A stretch of 64,000 nucleotides of DNA from Lacticaseibacillus rhamnosus (GCF_900636965.1 NZ_LR134331.1:310001-374000); one strand, 5' to 3'; counted from the first letter of the stretch, positions 43,850 to 52,572 are shown. Notes: generated by a model not told the origin, from the sequence alone. A program made the numbers and translations.

Positions 43850-45627
43850 GTCGTTTCGGCTCCTTCCAGTTCAGTCCGTAAAGTTTGTTGAAATGCGCTA
43901 AATTCGGTTTGTTGAACTAATTGATTGATGAGATCAGGCTTTTGCATTAACGCGGCCAATTGGGTGGTCAAGGTTCGGTGTAAGGGTAATTGATCCTGTT
44001 TCAACGCAATCAACCACACAATGCGAACCGGGCGCGCGCTATTTTTGACGCCAGTTGGCAAAAGCATCACGGCGACAGCATTTTTCCTAGCGCTGAATGA
44101 CAAGGGGTGCGGAATGGCGATCCCGTTGTCGTAAACCGTCGCCAGAAAGTCTTCGCGCTGCAGAACCGATGCGGCGTAACCAACTTGTCCGCAATATGCC
44201 GCCATTTTGGCAGTGAGGGAGGTGAGTAACGTGCGATAGTCGGCAGGCTTTTGATCGGGGAAAAATAGCGTCGGCTGCAACAAATCCGCAAGGGACGCTG
44301 TGGCATGATGTTGCGATGCCATTGATAGCTCGTGTCGTAAACTGGCAAAATCTAAATCCGAAGCCACATCATCAATCTGAATCACGGGACAGTCAAATGA
44401 TTCATTTAAAGCCGTGACGGTAAAAAGCAAGTCCGGTGAAAGTTGGTGGATTGCTTTTAACTCATTGAGGCCAAAAGTTTGAATCACGGCCTCGGGGAAA
44501 ATCCGTCGCAGGCGTAAACTCAGCAGCGTTGCAATGCCGCCGCCAGTTCCGCAGATCACGGCAATGCGATAACCGTGACGGCTCCATTTTTCGTGAGCCT
44601 GCTCAAGTGGGACCAGCAGATGGGTGGTCAGATAGCCGACCTCGGTTTTTGGCACCTCGATTTGGTATTCGCGGCTTAACCATTGAGCAAATTGAACTGC
44701 CCAGTTAAAGGCGATCGGGTAATCGCGCGCCAAAGGTTCTAGACTCAGACCGGCCAGACTTTGGTGTTCTTTTAGTCGGCCAATTAAGGCGAGGACGTGG
44801 AAGTACATAAGCGACAGGAATTCCGGATGCGTGGCAAAGTTAGTTTCATGGCGTGCATCCAGCGTTGTGAAATAAGCGCGGAGTTTTACTTTTAGCCGCT
44901 TGTGGTCCAGGCGGGTGGTCAGTTGTTTGCGTTTGGCAGCAAAACTGACGGTTAAAAAATGCCACGCCTCCGGACTTAGGCGAATAGCGGCTAAAAGCGC
45001 TGCAAAGTCTGTATCAGCAGGTGGGGCGTGTAACGTTTGGCCCGTGACGACTAGCGACCACCCAATTTCGCTGGCAAACTGGGCCGTGACAGCCGGATCG
45101 AGTCCTAAAGGCTGCAGTTGCTGAGTCAATGTTGCATGATTGGGCGGTAACCCATATTGTTGCAGCGCATGGATGCGACTTTGCCAGTTGCCTTGAATTC
45201 GCACGCCGTAATGGGCTTTGCGGATTAACGACAGGGGCGTTCCAACCAGCAGTTTGTCCAACTCGCGTAAATCACGCTGTAACTGCTTGGTACTAATAAG
45301 CTGGGTGGTGGCCAGTTGCGCCACAGTCAAATAGTTTGTGGTCGATAACAGTTGTTGCAGAAGCTCAGGTAAGCGTTTGGCTGGCATTTTTGGCTGAGCC
45401 TGACCCGCTAAAGTCGCTAGATAAGCAGCTAAAAGTTTCGTATCTGTAATCTGTAATTCATACCCTCGTCCCCGAATAAGTCGGATTTGAAACCCTGACG
45501 CAGCGTGGTTTAGCAGGCGCAAATCATTTTGCAACGTGCGCCGTGATACCCCAACCGCTTTGGCCAAGGCCATCGCGGACATAACCCCGTTAGCTTGTAG
45601 TGCTTGAATGATGAGATGTTCACGCAA
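43834..45627 (-). CDS. PRD-type PTS regulator (BglG/MtlR-like) with EIIB- and EIIA-like domains
   Basis: A 597-residue regulator of the downstream PTS operon. Two N-terminal helix-turn-helix segments (AKAVGVSRRTLQNDLRLLN, LISTKQLQRDLRELD) are followed by PRD-like helices (about 170-370; MYFHVLALIGRLKEH, EVGYLTTHLLVPLE). An EIIB-like domain follows (AVICGTGGGIATLLS; the usual Cys-x-x-G pattern kept) and a C-terminal EIIA (class 2)-like domain (GIAIPHPLSFS, His). The TTG start has GGGGGAAGG upstream and is the only in-frame option there. A strong cre-like box lies 17-30 bases upstream. Confidence 0.83.
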   Translation of the reverse strand: MREHLIIQALQANGVMSAMALAKAVGVSRRTLQNDLRLLNHAASGFQIRLIRGRGYELQITDTKLLAAYLATLAGQAQPKMPAKRLPELLQQLLSTTNYLTVAQLATTQLISTKQLQRDLRELDKLLVGTPLSLIRKAHYGVRIQGNWQSRIHALQQYGLPPNHATLTQQLQPLGLDPAVTAQFASEIGWSLVVTGQTLHAPPADTDFAALLAAIRLSPEAWHFLTVSFAAKRKQLTTRLDHKRLKVKLRAYFTTLDARHETNFATHPEFLSLMYFHVLALIGRLKEHQSLAGLSLEPLARDYPIAFNWAVQFAQWLSREYQIEVPKTEVGYLTTHLLVPLEQAHEKWSRHGYRIAVICGTGGGIATLLSLRLRRIFPEAVIQTFGLNELKAIHQLSPDLLFTVTALNESFDCPVIQIDDVASDLDFASLRHELSMASQHHATASLADLLQPTLFFPDQKPADYRTLLTSLTAKMAAYCGQVGYAASVLQREDFLATVYDNGIAIPHPLSFSARKNAVAVMLLPTGVKNSARPVRIVWLIALKQDQLPLHRTLTTQLAALMQKPDLINQLVQQTEFSAFQQTLRTELEGAETTWIYN

Positions 45628-45643
45628 TTGCCTTCCCCCAATC

Positions 45644-45657
45644 CGTAAGCGCTTTCA
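45644..45657 (-). promoter_or_regulatory. cre box of the PTS-peptidase operon
   Basis: Read on the minus strand, TGAAAGCGCTTACG fits TGNAARCGNWWWCA at 13 of 14 positions. It lies between a TATAGT -10-like element (minus strand, about 45660-45665) and the regulator start, where CcpA would act as a roadblock. Confidence 0.65.
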
Positions 45658-45937
45658 ACTATATTGTCAGTATGCCGCAGATACTTTCTGCCAAAAAGTC
45701 CCACTTTTGCAAGCTGACATGGCAAAAATGGCATGATTGCCAATGCGACTGCCACTGGTCGTGAATGACGAATGATATAGTGACCGTGCTCATTCCCTGC
45801 AGTGTACCAATGTTTGAGGCGGATAACGATTTGAGCTGGTCGAGAAAATAGTGAGACGACTTGGTTAGATAATGAGAGGCATAACAAAGAGTTGGGGCAG
45901 TTTACAATAAAGGGGGAGTAAATGAAAAAATTGCACG
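45658..45937. other. Intergenic stretch without recognised gene
   Basis: I see no supported gene on either strand. Reading frames present lack ribosome sites and family resemblance. Upstream elements of the regulator promoter may lie in the first 60 bases. Confidence 0.5.
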
Positions 45938-45966
45938 CAAAAAGCCCCATGCTGTTTGCATGAGGC
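45938..45966 (-). terminator. pepT terminator
   Basis: On the minus strand GCCTCATGC pairs with GCATGGGGC (one G.T) around a 5-base loop, followed by five T. It lies about 65 bases after pepT. Confidence 0.85.
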
Positions 45967-46031
45967 CGAGTGGATAGAGAGCTAGCATTACCGGCATGCA
46001 GCAGGCGCACGCCACCAAAATGAATCCTTAA

Positions 46032-47279
46032 CTACGCAATGCCGCCCTCTGCGTTTAACTGCGCCATATGAATCAAGGTCTCGGCAATTTTACCCATTGC
46101 TTCTGTTGAGACGACTTCATACGGGCCGTGGAAGTTAATGCCACCGTTAAATAAGTTAGGAGTAGGGATACCTTGATAAGTAATCTTTGAGCCATCGGTG
46201 CCGCCGCGGAATGGGACGGTTTTAGGCGTCAGACCAGCTGCTTTGATGCCAGCTTCAGCCAAGCGGAGCGGGTAAGGATCTTTATTAATAATATCGGCCA
46301 TATTGTAATATTGGTCGTGCATTTCGACTTTAAGCCGTGGGTGGTCAAATTGGGCGTTTAGTTCATCAATCGTCTTTTGGAAGTAGGCTTTGCGGGCTTC
46401 GAATTGTTGATGATCAAAGTCGCGAATAATGTAGACCAACTCTGCATCACTGATTTCGCCATGGAATTTCAGAAGTAGAAAGTAGCCTTCATGTCCGGCG
46501 CTGAATTCCGGCCGATCAAATGCCGGTAATGCGGCATCGAGCTGACGGCCTAAGGTGTTGGCATTGACCATCAATCCCTTGGCCTCACCGGGATGAACCG
46601 AAGTCCCTTCAATGGTGACGGTGGCTTGAGCAGCGTTAAAGGTCTCGTATTCAATTTGCCCGGGATCGCCATTATCCAAGGTATACGCAAAGTCGGTTGC
46701 AAAGCCTTTCGCATCAAACTTATCGGCCCCAACCCCGATTTCTTCGTCCGGACCAAAGCCAAATTTAATCAGGCCGTGTTTGACTTCCGGGTGCGCTAAC
46801 AAATAACGAGCGGTCGCAACTGCCCCGGCAATTCCGGCCTTATCATCAACGCCCAGTAAGGTAGTGCCGTCGCTGGTGATTAAGGTCTGACCAAAATATT
46901 GCTTCAACGCGGGGAACTGTTCAACTGTGAGACTCAAGCCATTTGCAAAGTTGATCGGTTTGCCATCGTAATGCGGATGGACTTGTGGCTGCACATTCTC
47001 GGCGTTGTAATCAGCCGTATCCAAATGCGCGATGATGCCGAAGCTTTTGACCGGTTTATCAGTGTTGGCCGGCAAGGTGGCGGTGACAAAGCCATTTTCC
47101 TGGTTTAAGCCAACGTCTTGGAGTCCGAGTTCTTGCAGCTGGGTCACTAATAACTTGGCCAGTTCGGTTTGGCCAGGCGTTGATGGGGTGGTGTCGCGTC
47201 CCGGATAAGACCGGGTGTTGATTTTGGCATAGCGAATGAAATCTGTTTGGATTTGGTTCAAATCAAGTTCAATTGTCAA
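46032..47279 (-). CDS. pepT: Peptidase T (tripeptide aminopeptidase, M20B)
   Basis: PepT (415 residues) removes the N-terminal residue of tripeptides in the cytoplasm. Zinc-site motifs: GIIAHLDTADY (His, Asp), LLGVDDKAGIAGAV (bridging Asp), FGPDEEIGVGADKF (Glu pair), TLDNGDPG (Asp) and NLFNGGINFHGPYE (His). Length is usual for the family. The start appears to be TTG, with AGGGA 6 bases upstream; no ATG is available in frame nearby. It is divergent from the oppA-like gene, and their upstream regions overlap. Confidence 0.93.
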   Translation of the reverse strand: MTIELDLNQIQTDFIRYAKINTRSYPGRDTTPSTPGQTELAKLLVTQLQELGLQDVGLNQENGFVTATLPANTDKPVKSFGIIAHLDTADYNAENVQPQVHPHYDGKPINFANGLSLTVEQFPALKQYFGQTLITSDGTTLLGVDDKAGIAGAVATARYLLAHPEVKHGLIKFGFGPDEEIGVGADKFDAKGFATDFAYTLDNGDPGQIEYETFNAAQATVTIEGTSVHPGEAKGLMVNANTLGRQLDAALPAFDRPEFSAGHEGYFLLLKFHGEISDAELVYIIRDFDHQQFEARKAYFQKTIDELNAQFDHPRLKVEMHDQYYNMADIINKDPYPLRLAEAGIKAAGLTPKTVPFRGGTDGSKITYQGIPTPNLFNGGINFHGPYEVVSTEAMGKIAETLIHMAQLNAEGGIA

Positions 47280-47322
47280 TGAGAATCCCTGCCTTTTTGA
47301 TGAGAAAAATATTAATATTCCA

Positions 47323-47351
47323 TTGCAATTAGTGTGAGACTGGCTTAGTAT
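47323..47351 (+). promoter_or_regulatory. Promoter of the orphan oppA-like gene
   Basis: TTGCAA (47323-47328), a 17-base spacer and TAGTAT (47346-47351), about 40 bases before the ATG. A minus-strand TTGACA (47354-47359) facing pepT overlaps this region. Confidence 0.55.
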
Positions 47352-47392
47352 TTTGTCAATAGCACACTAAGGAAATTATTGGAGGGGCGCAT

Positions 47393-49027
47393 ATGAAAAT
47401 ATCCAAAAAATGGACGCTGGTGTTGCCGGTTGCTGCTGTACTGCTTCTGGCCGCCGGATGTTCGTCAAGTAGCAGCAGTGGCAAGTCGAGCACCAACCAA
47501 ACGCTTAATTGGTCGGAAACCTCGTCAATCGTCACTAACGATCCATCGCAATCAACTGACACGGTATCGTTTCAGACGATGACCAACACGCAGGAAGGTA
47601 TTTATCGGTTAACGGATAAAGGCCAAAAGCCACAGTTGGCCTTGGCGAAGAAAGTGACGACCAGTCAAGATGGTATGACTTATCACGTCACGTTGCGTAA
47701 TGCTAAGTGGAGCAATGGCGATCCGATTACGGCGCAGGATTTTGTCTATAGTTGGCAGCGCACGGTTGATCCTAAGACCAAAGCCACTGATGCCTTTTAT
47801 TTTGCTCCGGTTAAAAATGCCAATGCGATCATTAAAGGTACGAAACCGGCCAGTGATCTGGGCATCAAAGCCACAGACAAACATCACCTGACCATCACGT
47901 TGGAAAATCCAACTGCTTACTTCAAGAAGTTGCTAGCCTTCCCGCTGTATTATCCGCAAAATCAAAAAGTGGTTGAAAAATATGGCAAGAAATTTGGTAC
48001 CTCGGCAACCACCCAGGTTTATAGTGGGCCGTTCAAGCTGACCAAATGGAACGGGACGGGTGATAGCTGGACGTTGGTTAAGAACCCACAGTATTGGGAC
48101 AAAAAACATGTGAAGCTTGCTAAGATTAATGAAACCGTCATTAAAGATGTTCAAACCGGCATGAATCTGTATCAGACGAAGAAACTGGATTCGATCGTGC
48201 TGACCGGTGAACAGGCGGCCGCGCATCTGAATGATAAAGACGCGGTTAATCGCATTTCCTCCAATATGACCCGCGTGGACTTGAATCAAAAACAAGTACC
48301 AGCCTTCAAAAATGTCAAAGTGCGCCAAGCCTTTTCAATGATGATTAATCGTGCGGCGCTGACAAAGAAGGTTCTGAAAGATGGCTCCAAGCCGGCCCTG
48401 GGTTTTGTTCCAATTGGATTGCATACGAACCAGAAAACCGGTGCCGACTTTGCCAAAACCACGCAGGTGAAAAGTGCGGTTGCTTACGACAAGGCAAAAG
48501 CCAAGAAACTGTTTGAAGCAGGGATGAAAGAAGCCGGTCAAAGCCAGCTCAACTTGACCCTGTTAGCAGATGATGCAGATGTTTCCAAGCAGGTAGCCGA
48601 ATACTTGCAAGGCGCGTTTGAAGATTTGCCAAATGTCAAAGTGACAATTAAGAGCATCCCCAAGGCCCAGCGCCTGCAAGCGATGATGTCAGGCAACTAC
48701 GATATGGTCGTCACCGGCTGGCAATCCATCTTTGCGGACGCGTACAACTTCTTGGATGTGTGGATCAGCAATTCCAGCTACAACACATCCGGTTACAAAG
48801 ATGCCAAACTGGATCAGCTGCTGAGTGAAACGGAAACCAAGTACGGCAATGAACCCCAGAAACGCTGGACCATGTTGCAGGATGCCGAAAAGATCTTGAT
48901 GAAAGACCAAGGTACGCTGCCGCTATATCAAGCCAACAATTTGGAGCTATTGCGCTCAAGTGTCAAAGGTGTATCGTTTAATCCTAACGGGACACCATAT
49001 GACTTTAAAACTGCATACATTCAATAA
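47393..49027 (+). CDS. Oligopeptide-binding lipoprotein, OppA/DppE family, orphan
   Basis: A 544-residue family 5 solute-binding lipoprotein. The signal ends in LLAAGC (Cys23) with a poly-Ser spacer. Family blocks: EGIYRLTDKGQKPQLALAKK, WSNGDPITAQDFVYSWQRTVDP, YSGPFKLTKW, VRQAFSMMINRAAL, and DMVVTGWQSIFADAYNFLDVW. It captures peptides for ABC uptake, but no opp permease or ATPase genes are adjacent. GGAGG precedes the ATG. Sharing a transporter encoded elsewhere is the likely mode. Its divergent neighbour pepT fits a peptide-use theme. Confidence 0.9.
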   Translation: MKISKKWTLVLPVAAVLLLAAGCSSSSSSGKSSTNQTLNWSETSSIVTNDPSQSTDTVSFQTMTNTQEGIYRLTDKGQKPQLALAKKVTTSQDGMTYHVTLRNAKWSNGDPITAQDFVYSWQRTVDPKTKATDAFYFAPVKNANAIIKGTKPASDLGIKATDKHHLTITLENPTAYFKKLLAFPLYYPQNQKVVEKYGKKFGTSATTQVYSGPFKLTKWNGTGDSWTLVKNPQYWDKKHVKLAKINETVIKDVQTGMNLYQTKKLDSIVLTGEQAAAHLNDKDAVNRISSNMTRVDLNQKQVPAFKNVKVRQAFSMMINRAALTKKVLKDGSKPALGFVPIGLHTNQKTGADFAKTTQVKSAVAYDKAKAKKLFEAGMKEAGQSQLNLTLLADDADVSKQVAEYLQGAFEDLPNVKVTIKSIPKAQRLQAMMSGNYDMVVTGWQSIFADAYNFLDVWISNSSYNTSGYKDAKLDQLLSETETKYGNEPQKRWTMLQDAEKILMKDQGTLPLYQANNLELLRSSVKGVSFNPNGTPYDFKTAYIQ

Positions 49028-49040
49028 TATTGGGATAACA

Positions 49041-49097
49041 AAAAAAGCCCGCCATGCTAGTGACACGGAATTTAACCGTGAAGCATGACGGGCTTTT
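49041..49097. terminator. Bidirectional terminator between oppA-like and GNAT genes
   Basis: AAAAAGCCCG.CATGCT pairs with AGCATGACGGGCTTTTT, with an inner CACGG/CCGTG stem. A- and T-tracts flank it. Confidence 0.88.
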
Positions 49098-49114
49098 TGC
49101 ATTCATTGACAAAA

Positions 49115-49759
49115 TTATTTCAAGATGGAGTGACTCACAATATAAAAAGCTTCCTGACTAGCTTGATGATGCTTGGCCTTTTCCGGGAACCCCTCATCGA
49201 ATTTGCGTGCGTCCGCGGGGTCATAAGTCATGGCGGGGCTTTCATGATAGAACCACTTCTGCCCGGCTAGCGTTTGCGGCTGCAACTCTTTGACTAACAT
49301 CGCGGTTGGCTGGGTATTGTCTGCCGCCCAAACGTTGAATTTTTGACAGCTTTGAAAGCCACGAGCGACATAATTATCAGGATCGCCAAAAATGACAATC
49401 GCGCCATAGCCAAGGTCGGCTGCTTGCTGCATGGATGCGTCGATTAGTTGCTTTCCGAACCCGCGTCGCTGATAAGCTGGCGTGATACTGACCGGACCAA
49501 ATGTCACAATAGGCTTCTCCAAACCCGTTGCGGTCACCAATTTACTCTTGGTGTACATGATGTTGCCAATAATCTGTCCGTCCAGCGTTATGACAAGATC
49601 CAGTTCAGGAATGAAGTCAGCGTGATCGCGTAAAATATGGGCGATATAATGTTCATCGGCCCCAGGCACATAAAGATTCCAGAAAGCATTGCGATGAATG
49701 GTTTCAACTGTCCGATAATCGGATGGCTGTTCAGTACGAATGGTGATGTTTGTGGTCAA
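49115..49759 (-). CDS. GNAT-family N-acetyltransferase
   Basis: A 214-residue acetyltransferase. Acetyl-CoA-binding motif: ITPAYQRRGFGKQLIDASM (R/Q-x-x-G-x-G/A), preceded by LVITLDGQIIGNIMYTKS and the beta strand TFGPVSITP. IVIFGDPDNYVARGFQSC is typical of the YhbS-like subgroup. A C-terminal extension (about 150-214) has no known domain. TTG start with TAGGAG 8 bases upstream. Substrate unknown. Confidence 0.82.
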   Translation of the reverse strand: MTTNITIRTEQPSDYRTVETIHRNAFWNLYVPGADEHYIAHILRDHADFIPELDLVITLDGQIIGNIMYTKSKLVTATGLEKPIVTFGPVSITPAYQRRGFGKQLIDASMQQAADLGYGAIVIFGDPDNYVARGFQSCQKFNVWAADNTQPTAMLVKELQPQTLAGQKWFYHESPAMTYDPADARKFDEGFPEKAKHHQASQEAFYIVSHSILK

Positions 49760-49915
49760 GATTAATTCTCCTAAGAAAGGTTGCAATTCGGGACTACTTT
49801 TATTTCGAATAAAATTTTTTATAGGAAAATTTATTCAGAAAAAAGTAATTATAAAAGTATGGGAAAAGCTCGGAAATAAGGCACTTACATAAAGTGCGAA
49901 ATAAAAACCGAAACT

Positions 49916-49950
49916 GCCGTTATCTTACGCATCCCCGGCAAGATAACGGC
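49916..49950. repeat. 11-bp perfect inverted repeat
   Basis: GCCGTTATCTT and AAGATAACGGC are separated by 13 bases. No T-run follows on either strand. It could be an operator, or a hairpin in the 5' region of the small plus-strand gene at 50073. Confidence 0.5.
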
Positions 49951-50072
49951 TAATCTGATAAGCTGATGCCAGCAGATAAGGATAATGAGCGGTGGTACCT
50001 GAGTCAGAAAGTAGGTGGTGTGTATGGGCAAATTGTCGATAACCCACACATTGATGAGAAAGGTGCACCTGT

Positions 50073-50228
50073 TTGTCAGTGATCGATGTTGTAACAGCGA
50101 TCACGGCCTGCGTTTGTTCGTTAGTAGTCTTGGTCATTGGGGTAACCCAGTTGATCAAGGCGACGACCAAGCTGCTTCATGCAGTAAACGAACTCATGCA
50201 GGCGCTCGAATTATTTCGAGAAAAATAG
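50073..50228 (+). CDS. Candidate type I toxin: small membrane peptide
   Basis: A 51-codon frame (TTG start; GTG two codons on is an alternative) encodes a peptide with one strongly hydrophobic segment at about residues 6-28 (VVTAITACVCSLVVLVIGV) and a short charged/amphipathic C-terminus ending ELFREK. AAAGG lies 9 bases before the TTG. A convergent minus-strand RNA overlaps its 3' end and 3' UTR. Size, one helix and the antisense overlap fit type I toxins (TxpA, BsrG, Fst groups), but I do not recognise the family. The last codons are repeated 258 bp downstream with silent changes. Lack of an ATG start is a caution. Confidence 0.5.
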   Translation: MSVIDVVTAITACVCSLVVLVIGVTQLIKATTKLLHAVNELMQALELFREK

Positions 50229-50364
50229 GCAAACTAAAAGCCGCAATTCCTTCGCTGGGATGCCGCGGCTTTTAGTTGCCTAATCCTAGTTACCATCGTT
50301 CATTAGATGGGTCTGCAAGGGCAAATGCCCGGCCGTCGTGCTTGAACGCGGCGGCTTTTTGCTT
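50220..50364 (-). ncRNA. Predicted antisense RNA, copy 1 (candidate type I antitoxin)
   Basis: A TGCTATACT extended -10 (minus strand; hexamer 50371-50376) predicts a start near 50364. A perfect long hairpin (50227-50244 with 50265-50281) followed by five T on the minus strand terminates near 50220. The product, about 145 nt, is complementary to the 3' end of the small plus-strand gene and its 3' UTR. No protein is encoded. Confidence 0.6.
50332..50360 (+). terminator. Plus-strand terminator of the small gene, copy 1
   Basis: GCCGTCGTG pairs with CGCGGCGGC (two G.T) around a 6-base loop, then five T. It would make the toxin-like mRNA overlap the antisense RNA by about 140 bases. Confidence 0.7.
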
Positions 50365-50477
50365 GCTTTAAGTATAGCATGGCGTCTCAGGATATTTCTA
50401 GTCAGACGACTAAAAAATATGTTGGGTGATTGGTTGAGGCAATACGCGAACTCATGCAGGCACTCGAACTATTTCGA

Positions 50478-50622
50478 GAAAAATAGGCAAACTAAAAGCC
50501 GCAATTCCTTCCACGGGATACGGCGGCTTTTAGTTGTCTAATCCCAAGTGCCATCGTTCATTAGATGGGTCTGCAAGGGCGAATGCCCGGCCGTCGTGCT
50601 CCAACGCGACGGCTTTTTGCTT
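50478..50622 (-). ncRNA. Predicted antisense RNA, copy 2
   Basis: The same architecture as copy 1, shifted 258 bp: TGCTATACT (-10 hexamer 50629-50634), terminator hairpin 50485-50502 with 50523-50540 and a T-run. It differs from copy 1 at scattered positions, including the loop. Opposite it is only an 18-codon remnant frame (50430-50486) ending in the same ELMQALELFREK. Confidence 0.55.
50590..50618 (+). terminator. Plus-strand terminator, copy 2
   Basis: GCCGTCGTG pairs with CGCGACGGC (one G.T) around a 6-base loop, followed by five T, at the same offset as in copy 1. Confidence 0.65.
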
Positions 50623-50767
50623 GCCGTAAGTATAGCATGGCAGCTCAGAATATTTCTAGTCAGACAGTTGTAAAATTTCAAAAGATGATTTCTAAGTGAA
50701 CGTCCGATACATTTGATAGATGAAAGATAACTCATGTTTCATTCAAATCCGTTTCCTGACATGGCAA

Positions 50768-52572
50768 TTATTCAGTTTCAGACTGCGAAAGCCCTTTAAC
50801 GTAGCCTTCTGCCTGCATTCGGTACATTTCGGCATAGGCTGCATTCGTTTGCATCAGCACTTGATGGGGCGCAAAGCCAACAACCTTGCCGGCCTTAAGG
50901 AATAACACTTTGTCTGCCATCGTGACGGAAGAAAGCCGATGGGTGACAAAAAGAACGGTTTTATTTTGACTTAGCTCGGCAAAATGTTGATAAATTTCAA
51001 ACTCACTGCGCGGATCAATTGCAGCGGTTGGTTCATCCAGGATCGCAGGTGGGCATGGTCGTCATTTAAGAAAGCCCGGGCAATGGCAATCTTTTGCCAC
51101 TGGCCACCAGAGATTTCAATGCCATCTTCATATTGCTTGCCAAAGTGCGTTTGTAAGTTAATCTGCTGGTTTGAAAAGTTATCCCATGCACTGGCTTTTT
51201 TCAGTGCCAATTCAACATTCTGCGCGTTAAAGTTTGGCAGATCGGCAATACCCACGCTTTCCAGCAGTGACAAGTTGAACTTGGAATAATCTTGAAAGAC
51301 AACGCGAATTTGGTGGCGATAAGCATCAACGTTTAATTGCTCTATCGGCGTACCGTCAATTAAAATCTGACCCGAAGAAACATCGTATAGGCGTAATAAG
51401 AGCTTAACCAGCGTGGACTTACCAGAGCCGTTTTCGCCCACAACCGCCACAGTTGTACCGGGATCAAGCTTAAAATTGACGTGTTGTAAAACGGTTTTGT
51501 GATTCGTTTCAGGGTAAGCAAAAGAAACATCGCGAAATTCAATTGCAAATGGTTTGTCTGGCAAAGCTGCGGCATTTTGGGGTGTGGTTAAGGCGTCTTT
51601 CTTGTTCAAAAATTGATAATACTTCTGCATAAATAACAACGTATCATACAACAGGCTTGAGCTTTCGACTAAACTTCCCAGACTTTGGGACAACGAAACG
51701 ACGGTCACTGCAAATGTGAGTAAGGAAGCCACAGGATAGTTGCCATTTTGAATGCCAACGATGACTAAATACAGTGAAGCAACCAGCGCCACTCCGTTGA
51801 TGAAGGCATAGACACCTGAAATACGCATTTGCTTCAGACGGACTTGACTGAGGCGACGGTGAATTTGCTGGAATGTATGCTGATACTTCTTGATAAAAAA
51901 ATCAAAGGCATTAAAAATCCGAACTTCCTTGGCATCCGTATTCGCCAGTAACGTTTTGGCTTAGTATTGCATTTTACGGGATTGCGGGCTTCTGTCCACC
52001 ATCGTTTCAAAGGCGTCTTGTTGGATCTTATAGGTGAAAATTGCTTGCGGAATAATCGGTAATAAAACCAACAAGATCACAACAAAATTAAACTGTGACA
52101 ATAGGACGATGTATGACACGATTGATAAGGTTCCCCGCAGAAGGTCTAGGCCGAAAACGATCAAGTTGACCGGCCGCCAGCTGGCTTGGGACCGAATAAA
52201 CTCCAGCTCGTCATAATAGGTCGCTGTTTCAAATGTTGCGATGCCTTTGAGCTTTTTGGCGTGCGCCATCAAGGCAAGATTGATATGTGCGACAAGTTGG
52301 TCTGTCAGTAAGCCTTGCGTTAACGTGACAACCGGCCCGGCAATACCCAAGGCGATCACCGAGACACTCCAAACGACAGCTGGTGCGAGCGGTGAATCGT
52401 GGTGACTTAATGCAGTCAAAAGCGCCTGAGAACCGGCAATCGTTGCTGCAGGTAGAACGGACTGAATTGGCACCAGAATGAAAAGAATGGTTGCGTACAA
52501 GGGTGACGCTTTAAAGAACTCACGCAAACTCTTCCAGTATAAATTTAGAAAATTGACTAAGGTTTTAACCAT
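50768..52572 (-). pseudogene. ABC exporter (membrane domain plus ATPase), inactivated by a nonsense codon and a frameshift
   Basis: The intact ancestor would be about 600 residues: six-helix exporter membrane domain, then an ATPase. The frame from ATG 52572 reads to SRKMQY and stops at TAA 51961-51963. In-frame continuation (AKTLLANTDAKEVRIFNAFDFF) restores the family sequence, so a Tyr or similar codon became a stop. The ATPase keeps Walker A GENGSGKST and signature ISGGQWQKIAIARAF. At about 51050 a one-base change shifts the frame; the shifted frame then reads ILDEPTAAIDPRSEFEIYQHF and VTHRLSSV to a stop at 50768. Both lesions precede Walker B, so no working protein is expected. Possible bacteriocin or lipid exporter. 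Confidence 0.88.

Larger units (their letters stand above)
50181..50666 (+). repeat. Direct duplication, two copies of about 228 bp offset by 258 bp
   Basis: Copy 1 runs about 50181-50408 and copy 2 about 50439-50666. The offset is a constant 258 bp through terminators, -10 boxes and the end of the small reading frame, so no net indels separate the copies. Each holds a minus-strand extended -10, the sRNA, its terminator, a plus-strand terminator and the toxin C-terminal codons. Only copy 1 has a full toxin frame. Confidence 0.88.

Noticed and set aside
45510-46010. 166-codon minus-strand frame between the PTS regulator and pepT
   Set aside because: It overlaps the regulator start, its cre box and the pepT terminator, and the peptide looks random.
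49990-50005. T-box-like GCGGTGGTACCTGAG
   Set aside because: It resembles part of a T-box core by chance; there is no tRNA-synthetase or amino acid gene downstream and no accompanying stems.
49925-50170. 81-codon minus-strand frame opposite the small toxin-like gene
   Set aside because: No ribosome site was seen and it is not covered by the predicted antisense RNA; the plus-strand frame has a better hydrophobic profile and terminator context.
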